NCBI GenBank assembly: GCA_030693335.1
Contig: JAUYAU010000004.1
Location: forward strand, 248,001 to 312,000
DNA: 64,000 nt
Direction: 5' to 3'
Origin: Sulfuricurvum sp.
GTDB taxonomy: Bacteria > Campylobacterota > Campylobacteria > Campylobacterales > Sulfurimonadaceae
Part shown: positions 28,269-36,101 of the stretch, piece by piece
Layout: every line of letters begins with the position of its first letter
Numbering within the stretch: the first letter of the stretch is position 1
Position numbers and translations under genes: made by a program
The notes under the pieces: model-generated
What the model was told of the DNA's origin: nothing
The model's database searches: none
What the model saw: the letters and a program-made list of their open reading frames with translations, nothing else

Positions 28269-29336
28269 TTAGATAACGATTGGCATGACGATGGTTTTAA
28301 AATTTCCTTCTTTTATGACGAAAGGCTGATTGGATTCATTGGCTTCCAATGTGAATTCATTACCACTGATCTGTCCTAAAAAATCAAGTATGTATCGGCT
28401 ATTAATGGCTAGTATAAAAGGAGAATCAAAACCATTTTCTATTTCTACTGCTGTTTTTGCTTCAATATTATCGTCACTTAAACTTTCAAAAAGAATTGAA
28501 TCACTTTGAAAGGTTAATTTTAAATCATTGGAAATAGTGGTTATTTGCTTAATGGCCGTGATAATAGTTGTTTTTGGAAGTATTATAGAGCGTGATGACT
28601 CTTTTGGAATTATACGGGTGTAATCAGGAAATTTACCATTGATAAGTTTGGTAAAAAAGAGTGAGTCATCAGATTTGATGATTAAATGGGTGTTGTCATA
28701 ATAAATTTCTATATTGTTTGAAAACAGTTTTTGAATTTCTATAATTGCTTTTTTTGGAACAATAATGGAAAGTTCATGGTCGTTTTGACTTTCAATATGA
28801 ACGAGGGCCAATCGTCTTGTATCGGTAGATACAAAGTTGATTTGATTATTTTTAATATCGATCAATGCACCGTTTAATTCAAATTTTGGATTATTGGTAT
28901 CGGTTGCCGGTGTTATTTTTTTTAATGATTCTATCAAAATCTGTGAATTGATTTCTATTTTTGGTTTTTCATCAGTAGTTGGAAATTGTGGAAATTCAGA
29001 ACTTTTATACGTTGGTAATTTAAAGTTAGAACGTTTTTGACGTATATGAAGATTTTCTTTTATCAGTTCTATTTCTATTTCTTCATCTTTTAATATGCGT
29101 ATGATATCAAGGAGTTTTTTGCCGCTTGCAGTTACGGAGCCTGGTTCTGTTATTGTCAAAGCATTTGTTTGAATGGTTAAACCGATTTCATAATCAGTAG
29201 CTTTTGCATTCAGAATTCTTCCATCTGTACTTAATAAGATATGTGATGTTATTTGAGAAGTATCTTTTTTTTCTAGGAAAGGTTGAAGATGAAGTAATAT
29301 ATTTTCCAAAACGGATTTATCAATGGTTATTTTCAT
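28269..29336 (-). CDS. dnaN: DNA polymerase III beta sliding clamp
   Basis: A 355-residue clamp of three similar domains (LLDIIRILKDEEIEIEL; STDTRRLALVHI; RYILDFLGQISG) ending in the expected hydrophobic FKTIVMPIVI. Its codons are more AT-rich than genes further from the origin. SD AAAGGAAA precedes the ATG, directly beside the putative unwinding region. Confidence 0.97.
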   Translation of the reverse strand: MKITIDKSVLENILLHLQPFLEKKDTSQITSHILLSTDGRILNAKATDYEIGLTIQTNALTITEPGSVTASGKKLLDIIRILKDEEIEIELIKENLHIRQKRSNFKLPTYKSSEFPQFPTTDEKPKIEINSQILIESLKKITPATDTNNPKFELNGALIDIKNNQINFVSTDTRRLALVHIESQNDHELSIIVPKKAIIEIQKLFSNNIEIYYDNTHLIIKSDDSLFFTKLINGKFPDYTRIIPKESSRSIILPKTTIITAIKQITTISNDLKLTFQSDSILFESLSDDNIEAKTAVEIENGFDSPFILAINSRYILDFLGQISGNEFTLEANESNQPFVIKEGNFKTIVMPIVI

Positions 29337-29409
29337 AACGTATTTCCTTTTTAATTTATATCTTAAATAGTTAGTAGTTAGTAATAAGGGGGTGTGAATG
29401 TGTGAACAA
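29337..29409 (+). other. oriC: Origin unwinding module: AT-rich stretch, DnaA trios, G5, DnaA boxes
   Basis: On the plus strand an AT-rich segment (29340-29367) is followed by TAG/TAA trios (29368-29387: TAG, TAG, TAG, TAG, TAA, TAA with two extra T). A G5 run (29388-29392) and two reverse DnaA boxes with TTCAC core (29393-29401 and 29401-29409) come next. The order AT/trios/G-run/boxes matches the basal unwinding module known from Bacillus and reported in other phyla. Melting here is inferred, not shown. Confidence 0.7.
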
Positions 29410-29463
29410 ACACATATTCCCTCTCACAGCTGGGATGAACAGATGTGACCAAAAGGTTTTGTT

Positions 29464-29482
29464 TCATTCACATCTATTCACT
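29464..29482 (+). other. Two DnaA boxes, dnaA side of the dnaA-dnaN gap
   Basis: TCATTCACA (29464-29472) and CTATTCACT (29474-29482) on the plus strand, facing the two reverse boxes at 29393-29409. Confidence 0.6.
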
Positions 29483-29529
29483 TTGCTAAAGAATTATATC
29501 TTTTTTAGTTTCCCTTTACAATCAGATCT

Positions 29530-30861
29530 TTATTCTGAGGTGATTGTTGAGATTTTATTAGAGAGTTCATCTATTTTTATTTTGAAATCTTCATCATTTT
29601 TTATAAGTTCATTGATTTTTTTCATCGTATGACTAACAGCCGTATGATCTTTCATCCCAAAGTATTGAGCAAGTTGTGGCATTGAATTGGGTGTTAAATT
29701 GCGAGAAAGATAAATAGCGATTCTTCGTGCATAAACGATATTGCTGTTACGGCTTTTTGAACGGATTTCACTTGTTTTTACATTGAGTTCTTTGGAAACA
29801 ATTTCCATAATGAGATCGGTTGTAATATTATTTCGTTTTTCAGCCATTTGTTCTTTTAAAACATTGCGTGCAAATTCTATATTGACATCAACTCCCATGA
29901 GTTGAGAATAGGCATTGAGTTTTGAGAGGATTCCCTCAATTTCTCTTGTGTTATTTTCAATAATGGTTGCTACGTAATTAATCACTTCTTTATCCAGTTT
30001 GACACGGTTGATTTCGCATTTTTTCTTGATAATCTCAATTTTTGTTTCAAGCTCAGGTGGTTGTATATCGGCAACCAAACCCCACTCAAAACGGCTTTTG
30101 AGCCGCTCTTCGAGACCTGCTATTTTTTTAGGGTGTTTATCGGATGTAATAATAATTTGCTTGTTTTCATTACGAAGAGCCTCAAAAGTATGAAAAAATT
30201 CTTCTTGTATTTGATTCTTATTACTTAAAAATTGAATATCGTCTATAAGGAGCAAGTCACACTTACGGTATTTATCTTTGAACCTGTCCATGGTACGATT
30301 ACTAAGATGACGGCTAAAATCGTTAAGAAATTGTTCTACTGAAGTATAAATAACCGTTTTGCCTTGCGCCAGCATTACATTTCCTACCGCTTGCATCAGA
30401 TGGGTTTTTCCTAAACCGACTCCGCCGTAAATAAAGAGAGGATTATAAACAATACCCGGTTTTTCACTTACACTTTTTGCTGCCACATACGCAAAATTGT
30501 TAGAACCGCCTACAACAAAATTATCAAAGGTATAGGATGGATTGAGTAGGGCAACGGGTGTTTTATCGCTGTGTGTTTGTATGGCGGGAGCAGAGTGTTG
30601 AGCAGATGCCGTATTTTGAGATTTGACGAGAATCGATACGGAGGGCTTTACTCCGGTTTTGATTTCAAAGAGGTGAGATATTTTATCGGCATATTTTGTT
30701 CGTATCCAATTGGCTATTAAAAGGTTTGGTGCGTTAAATACCGCCAAATTACTTTTAGATTCTTCTTCATTAAAAGAGAGCTGTTTTATGTAACGTGTGT
30801 AATCAATTTCATTTATCTCATTTTTGAGCATTTGGATAACCATGCTGCCGATATTGTTCAT
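29530..30861 (-). CDS. dnaA: Chromosomal replication initiator DnaA
   Basis: A 443-residue AAA+ initiator. Domain I is at the N-terminus and a linker with Gln/Ala/His follows. The ATPase core has Walker A (GGVGLGKTH, about 145-153), Walker B (LLLIDDIQFL) and the Arg-finger region (LKSRFEWGLVADI). Domain IV carries the DNA-binding signature (ARRIAIYLSRNLT; FGMKDHTAVSHTMKKI). SD GGAG before the ATG. It is divergent from ruvC with DnaA boxes between. Confidence 0.98.
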   Translation of the reverse strand: MNNIGSMVIQMLKNEINEIDYTRYIKQLSFNEEESKSNLAVFNAPNLLIANWIRTKYADKISHLFEIKTGVKPSVSILVKSQNTASAQHSAPAIQTHSDKTPVALLNPSYTFDNFVVGGSNNFAYVAAKSVSEKPGIVYNPLFIYGGVGLGKTHLMQAVGNVMLAQGKTVIYTSVEQFLNDFSRHLSNRTMDRFKDKYRKCDLLLIDDIQFLSNKNQIQEEFFHTFEALRNENKQIIITSDKHPKKIAGLEERLKSRFEWGLVADIQPPELETKIEIIKKKCEINRVKLDKEVINYVATIIENNTREIEGILSKLNAYSQLMGVDVNIEFARNVLKEQMAEKRNNITTDLIMEIVSKELNVKTSEIRSKSRNSNIVYARRIAIYLSRNLTPNSMPQLAQYFGMKDHTAVSHTMKKINELIKNDEDFKIKIDELSNKISTITSE

Positions 30862-30875
30862 TTTTTCTCCAACTA

Positions 30876-30962
30876 TGTGAATAGTAATGGTAATAATACA
30901 CTTTTTTCCCTATAATTGGGGATATGTTTGATGTGAATAAGTTTTTTTACATATGTGAATGG
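30876..30962. other. DnaA-box cluster between dnaA and ruvC
   Basis: Three reverse-oriented boxes: TGTGAATAG (30876-30884), TGTGAATAA (30932-30940, i.e. TTATTCACA) and TGTGAATGG (30954-30962). They lie in the dnaA/ruvC divergent promoter region and could both autoregulate dnaA and belong to the origin. Confidence 0.65.
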
Positions 30963-30969
30963 AGAATGA

Positions 30970-31464
30970 ATGCTGATTTTAGGAATCGATCCTGGTACGC
31001 GAAATTGCGGATACGCCCTTATTTTATTGGATGGGCATAAAATTAAATTGATCGAAGCGGGACTGGTAAAGATAAAAAGCGAAGGGCTTCAACATCAGAT
31101 TCCACAAATTGCCGAAGCAATCGAACAATTATTTGCAGCGCATAAAATTGATGAAGTTGCGATGGAAGATATTTTTTATGCGCACAATCCAAAAACGGTT
31201 TTAAAATTGGCGCAATTTCGGGGAGCCATTATGTTAAAACTTTTGCAAGAGCATGGTGAATTTTCTGAATATACGGCTTTACAAGTTAAAAAAGCACTGA
31301 CTGGAAAAGCAAAAGCCGCCAAAGAGCAGGTTGCATTTATGGTCAAACAAATATTAGGAATAACTAAAGAGATAAAACCGATGGATATCACGGATGCTAT
31401 GGCAGTTGCAATAACACATGCTCAAAGAGTAAAGTTGGAGAAAGGAAAGCAAAAAGTACTATAA
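30970..31464 (+). CDS. ruvC: Holliday junction endonuclease RuvC
   Basis: A 164-residue RNase H-fold resolvase with the catalytic acids in [13 protein letters not shown] (Asp), VAMEDIFY (Glu) and [13 protein letters not shown] (two Asp). It cuts Holliday junctions with RuvAB. It starts 8 bp after the last DnaA box of the dnaA upstream cluster. Confidence 0.97.
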   Translation: MLILGIDPGTRNCGYALILLDGHKIKLIEAGLVKIKSEGLQHQIPQIAEAIEQLFAAHKIDEVAMEDIFYAHNPKTVLKLAQFRGAIMLKLLQEHGEFSEYTALQVKKALTGKAKAAKEQVAFMVKQILGITKEIKPMDITDAMAVAITHAQRVKLEKGKQKVL

Positions 31465-31490
31465 GCGGCTAACACACCAGGAGAGCCGCT
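31464..31490 (+). terminator. Hairpin after ruvC
   Basis: Perfect 7-bp arms AGCGGCT and AGCCGCT around a 13-nt loop, overlapping the ruvC stop. There is no T run after it, so termination is uncertain. Confidence 0.4.
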
Positions 31491-31628
31491 AAGTCGGAAG
31501 TGTATCGGTACTTTCCTTATAATTTATCCTATATTCTTCAATGAACATTTTTTTTAAGCCATCCGGATTAAATACCTGAAAAAAACATTAAGAAGCAAAA
31601 AAAATGGTTATTTTTTTCAAAATGTGTA

Positions 31629-31847
31629 GTATTCACACTGTGAGCGGAATGTGAATAAATGTTTCTAAAATATACTTATTATTCCTATAACTTTTACCTA
31701 TTTCAGAAATAATTTATCTAAATTGTACCTAAAAGATGTTTTCTTTCTTTCCGAGCAAACCCCCTAAAATAGGGGTCTCTAAAAGAAAAAAAAGAAATAA
31801 CAGCACTTCAGTATTCTTTAAGCGCCTGTTATAAAAAGTTATTCACA
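31629..31847. other. DnaA-box cluster right of ruvC, in a 488-bp gene-free region
   Basis: The gap 31465-31952 holds no gene. It carries boxes GTATTCACA (31629-31637), TGTGAATAA (31650-31658) and TTATTCACA (31839-31847); the first two face each other 12 bp apart. The surroundings are AT-rich with several A and T runs. I read it as a second origin sub-region or DnaA titration site; no promoter-independent RNA is recognisable. Confidence 0.6.
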
Positions 31848-31952
31848 TTTTAAAAGTTCATTCTCTGTAATAAACATGTAATAATGATGTAACAAAACTG
31901 AAATAAACACAATTTACCATGTCATATCTTGATAGAATTAAAGGTAAATTTT

Positions 31953-33677
31953 ATGCTAAGTATTGAAACAATTTTAAAAAAAGAACATCCCGGATTATTC
32001 ACCTATCCTGATTTGATTTCCAAAGTTGTCGTTGGACTCACACGTTTTGTTATACATGAAAACTCTATTAATCATTTTATGGACAATCATAAGAATAAAA
32101 ATGGATTGGATTTTATCGATGCCGTTTTACAGCATGTGAATGTTTCCTATAAAGTTATTCATAGAGAGATTGAAAACATACCGGCGATAGGAAAAGTCAT
32201 TGTTGTTGCGAATCATCCATTGGGGGCTTTGGATGCTTTGTCGTTGATACAAATGATATGCAGTGTGCGACAGGATAAAAAAGTAAAAATTGTCGCCAAT
32301 AAAATGCTTGGAAGTATCTCACAACTCAAAGACTTTATTATTGGTGTAGATAATTTTAACGACAAGCTCTCTCGAGATTCTCTGCGTAAGATTGATCAAG
32401 CGCTTCAAAGTGAAGAGGTTGTTATTTTTTTCCCAAGCGGTGAAGTATCTCGTGCCGGCATATTGGGTCAAAAAGAGGCAAAATGGAAAGGTGGCTTTGT
32501 AAAATTTGCCAAAAGAAACAATGCCCCAATTGTGCCGATCTTTATAAAAGCAAAAAACAGTTCCCTTTTTTATGCAGCATCGTGGATTTATAAACCGTTA
32601 GGGACTCTTTTGTTAGGTCATGAGATATTTGCCGCACGCAATCAAATATTTGATTTTAGAGTCGGTGAATTGATTAACTCTAAAGTTCTCAGCGATACGT
32701 CTATGGATGATGCTCATCATGCCCGAGTTTTTCGTAAACATCTCATGCGTCTTTCAAAGGGGAAGAAAGGGATTTATCCGACTGAATGTTCCATTGGTCA
32801 TCCTGTTTCACGTCAGGAGATACGGCAGGAATTAAAGCGGGGTGAACGTATTGGTGAGACAAGCGACAGTAAGCAAATCTATTTAATAGAATACGATAAG
32901 GCTCCAAATTTGATGAATGAGATTGGTCGATTGCGTGAATATTCATTTCGTAAAGTAGGTGAGGGAAGTGGTAAGACGAGAGACATCGATGAATACGACC
33001 GTTATTATCATCATTTGCTACTGTGGGATGATGATGCCCTAGAGGTTGTGGGAGCGTATCGAATCGGTGAGTGCGGATGGATACTCTCATGGCTTGGGAA
33101 GGAAGGTTTGTATCTCAATGAACTGTGTACGATGAGCAATGCTTTTGATCCCATCTTGGAAGACGCTATAGAGCTTGGGCGCAGTTTTGTTCAGCCAAAA
33201 TATTGGGGAAGCCGTGCTTTGGATTATCTTTGGCAAGGCATCGGAGCGTACTTGGCACATAATCCTCATATCAAATACATGATTGGACCGGTCAGCATCT
33301 CTGGAAGCTATCCTAAACATGCACAAGAAGCATTGGTTTATTTTTATACCCTTTACTTTGGTTGCGATCATCAGTATCTCAGAGCGCGCTCTGCTTTTCA
33401 TTTATCCGATCATGTCAATGCAGAGTTTGCAGAGATCTTTTTAGGAGTTGATTATGAACAAGACTTTAGAGTTTTGAAGGATTATCTTAAAACCTTTGAC
33501 GTAGCAGTTCCTATGTTGTACAAACAATACAGTGAATTATGTGAAGCAGGGGGAGCGCAGTTTATAGATTTTGGGATTGATGTTGATTTTAATAATTGTG
33601 TTGACGGCTATATTATGGTGGAGATAAATCGTATCAAAGAAATAAAACGCAAGCGCTATATCAAAGAGGTGGTGTAA
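31953..33677 (+). CDS. OlsF-like bifunctional acyltransferase (PlsC-like + GNAT N-acyltransferase)
   Basis: A 574-residue fusion. The N-terminal half is a PlsC-like O-acyltransferase with NHPLGALDAL (about residue 85-94) and FPSGEVSR (about 166). The C-terminal half resembles OlsB/hemolysin-type N-acyltransferases (LREYSFRKVGEGSG; DRYYHHLLLWDD; VGAYRI; CTMSNAFDP; ELGRSFVQPKYW). Known OlsF proteins with this order make ornithine lipids from ornithine and acyl-ACP; these are phosphorus-free and useful under phosphate limitation. Function by homology. ATG at 31953 follows AAAGG. Confidence 0.75.
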   Translation: MLSIETILKKEHPGLFTYPDLISKVVVGLTRFVIHENSINHFMDNHKNKNGLDFIDAVLQHVNVSYKVIHREIENIPAIGKVIVVANHPLGALDALSLIQMICSVRQDKKVKIVANKMLGSISQLKDFIIGVDNFNDKLSRDSLRKIDQALQSEEVVIFFPSGEVSRAGILGQKEAKWKGGFVKFAKRNNAPIVPIFIKAKNSSLFYAASWIYKPLGTLLLGHEIFAARNQIFDFRVGELINSKVLSDTSMDDAHHARVFRKHLMRLSKGKKGIYPTECSIGHPVSRQEIRQELKRGERIGETSDSKQIYLIEYDKAPNLMNEIGRLREYSFRKVGEGSGKTRDIDEYDRYYHHLLLWDDDALEVVGAYRIGECGWILSWLGKEGLYLNELCTMSNAFDPILEDAIELGRSFVQPKYWGSRALDYLWQGIGAYLAHNPHIKYMIGPVSISGSYPKHAQEALVYFYTLYFGCDHQYLRARSAFHLSDHVNAEFAEIFLGVDYEQDFRVLKDYLKTFDVAVPMLYKQYSELCEAGGAQFIDFGIDVDFNNCVDGYIMVEINRIKEIKRKRYIKEVV

Positions 33678-34596
33678 AATCTTGATTGATTTTCATCGCT
33701 TTATGACACGTGGTGATAAAATCTTCTTTGGAAGTGATATGGTAATCTTTTCCTTCATAGTTAAATTCCAAAGAGTGAGCATGCAATAAAAGCCGTGTTG
33801 CTCCTCCCATTTCCAATCTATCTCTAGGAGACAAAATTTTATCCAAAAATCTTCGTATGTCATTTTCTTCTTGGCCATATATAGGGTCACCCACAATAGG
33901 ATGTTTCACGTGAAACAAATGCACGCGGATTTGATGGGTACGTCCAGTGAAGGGGGAGGCCTCTACAAGAGTCATATTGAGATCAGGAAAATATTCAAGA
34001 GGCTTGATGAAGGTACGAGAGACTTTTCCCTCCTCGTGAACTTTGACCACCATTCGTACAAGGGTATCGGTATCTTCACGACGCAACAGAGGTTCTTGTA
34101 TGTCCATATCCTCTTTTAGATGACCATGAACCATGGCCAAATAGCGTTTGGTTATTTGACGATTCTCAAACAAGAGTTTTAAAACCGTTTCACTTTCTTT
34201 GTTACGAGAAGCCAAAACAAGGCCACTGGTTTCTTGGTCAATTCTATGGGCTACGTTAGCGTTAGCACCAAACTCATGTTTGATTTCATCGCTGAGAGAA
34301 TAGGGCGTTTTACGACTTTGCGGGTGAACCAATACGCCGCTAGGTTTATCATAAACAGCAAAATCGGATTCTACAAACATTGCTCGTAAGCCTTGGGACT
34401 CTGGCTCAAACATGAGAAAATCAAAGTTACCTTCAATGTAGCCCGCTTGATTACTCATAACAATACCGTTTTGCGTTAAACGACCTTTGGCAAGAAGACG
34501 TTGTGCCTCCGCTTGAGACAAACCAAGTTCACGGATTAAAAAAATAAAGGCTTTTTCACGAATGGGCGCATGGAGTTTTTTGGTGACGAAGGGCAA
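33661..34596 (-). CDS. RluA/RluD-family pseudouridine synthase
   Basis: A 311-residue RNA pseudouridine synthase. An S4-like N-terminal segment (SQAEAQRLLAKGRLTQNG) precedes the catalytic domain with the Asp in AHRIDQETSGLVLASRN, and GRTHQIRVH. The target (23S rRNA or tRNA) cannot be fixed from sequence. TTG start at 34596 has AAAGGA eight bases upstream. The 3' end overlaps the convergent acyltransferase gene by 17 bp. Confidence 0.9.
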   Translation of the reverse strand: MPFVTKKLHAPIREKAFIFLIRELGLSQAEAQRLLAKGRLTQNGIVMSNQAGYIEGNFDFLMFEPESQGLRAMFVESDFAVYDKPSGVLVHPQSRKTPYSLSDEIKHEFGANANVAHRIDQETSGLVLASRNKESETVLKLLFENRQITKRYLAMVHGHLKEDMDIQEPLLRREDTDTLVRMVVKVHEEGKVSRTFIKPLEYFPDLNMTLVEASPFTGRTHQIRVHLFHVKHPIVGDPIYGQEENDIRRFLDKILSPRDRLEMGGATRLLLHAHSLEFNYEGKDYHITSKEDFITTCHKAMKINQDFTPPL

Positions 34597-34690
34597 AATA
34601 TATTCCTTTATAAGGGAGGGTTGGATAAACTAAATACCATAGTATCCAGCGCAAAGTATAGGCGCATTTTAGCACACTCAAGGAATAAAT

Positions 34691-36019
34691 ATGGTTGAAC
34701 GTTACGCACGAGAAGAGATGAAATCCAAATGGACGATGCAGGCAAAATATCAAGCTTGGCTGGATGTTGAGATTGCAGCGGTTAAAGCATGGAATCGTTT
34801 GGGACTGATTCCGGATGAGGATGCTCAAAAGATTGTAAAAAATGCAGGTTTTAATATTGATCGTATTGATGAGATCGAGGCAGTAACAAAACATGACCTT
34901 ATCGCTTTTACCACATCGGTATCTGAAACACTGGGAGATGAGAGCCGATGGTTTCACTACGGGATGACCTCTTCGGATACGGTCGATACCGCAGTAGCAT
35001 TACAGATGCGTGATTCCCTGGCGTTGATCATTGAAGATGTGAAAATGGTGATGGAGTCAATCAAGACAAGAGCGATTGAGCACAAGATGACTTTGATGGT
35101 TGGACGTTCTCACGGTATCCATGGTGAGCCTATTACGTTTGGTTTGGTGTTAGCGGTTTGGTACGATGAAATGGCACGACATCTCACAAACCTAGAACAA
35201 ACGATGGAAGTCATAGCTGTAGGACAAGTATCAGGAGCTATGGGGAACTTCGCTCACGCGCCGTTGGAACTAGAAGAGTACACGTGTGAAGCGTTAGGAC
35301 TCAAAGCAGCACCTGCATCAAATCAGGTTATTCAGCGTGACCGCTATGCACAGTTAGCAAGCGCGTTAGCACTCATGGCAAGTTCAATTGAAAAGTTTGC
35401 GGTACAAATACGCCATTGGCAGCGTACAGAAGTATATGAGTGTGAAGAGTATTTCTCTGTAGGGCAAAAAGGATCTTCGGCAATGCCGCACAAACGCAAT
35501 CCTATTTTGACTGAAAACATTACCGGTCTTGCGCGCATGGTACGATCCTATGTTATACCTGCAATGGAAAACGTCGCGTTATGGCATGAGCGTGATATTT
35601 CTCACAGTTCAACCGAACGGTTTTGGCTTCCGGACTCCTTTATCACTTCGGACTTTATGCTTAACCGTTTTAACGGCGTTATCGCCAAACTCGTTGTTTA
35701 TCCTGAAAACATGATGCGCAATCTAAATCTAACAGGCGGTTTGGTTTTTTCTCAGCGCGTATTGTTGGAGTTACCGCTCAAAGGGGTGAGTCGTGAAGAT
35801 GCTTATCGTATCGTTCAGCGCAATGCAATGAAAGTATGGGAAGGATTGCAGCAGGGTAAAAGTGCAACCAATGAAAAAGGGGAAAGTCTTTATTTACAAT
35901 ATCTATTAGATGATGAAGAGTTAAGAAAAAGTCTGAGTGAAGAAGCGATACGCGAATGTTTCAACTTTGATTACTACACCAAAAATGTAGATAAAATTTT
36001 TAGTCGGGTGTTTAAATAA
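34691..36019 (+). CDS. purB: Adenylosuccinate lyase
   Basis: A 442-residue fumarase/aspartase-superfamily lyase acting twice in purine synthesis (SAICAR and adenylosuccinate cleavage). Signature GSSAMPHKRNP at about 257-267, with TSSDTVDTA and GRSHGIHGEP supplying the other active-site regions. Full length. Confidence 0.97.
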   Translation: MVERYAREEMKSKWTMQAKYQAWLDVEIAAVKAWNRLGLIPDEDAQKIVKNAGFNIDRIDEIEAVTKHDLIAFTTSVSETLGDESRWFHYGMTSSDTVDTAVALQMRDSLALIIEDVKMVMESIKTRAIEHKMTLMVGRSHGIHGEPITFGLVLAVWYDEMARHLTNLEQTMEVIAVGQVSGAMGNFAHAPLELEEYTCEALGLKAAPASNQVIQRDRYAQLASALALMASSIEKFAVQIRHWQRTEVYECEEYFSVGQKGSSAMPHKRNPILTENITGLARMVRSYVIPAMENVALWHERDISHSSTERFWLPDSFITSDFMLNRFNGVIAKLVVYPENMMRNLNLTGGLVFSQRVLLELPLKGVSREDAYRIVQRNAMKVWEGLQQGKSATNEKGESLYLQYLLDDEELRKSLSEEAIRECFNFDYYTKNVDKIFSRVFK

Positions 36020-36101
36020 TAAACAGATCAGAATATTAAATTGGTATAAGAAATAGTAAAATAAAAATGATTATAATATGCCCCATAAGAGCTAAGGATA
36101 T

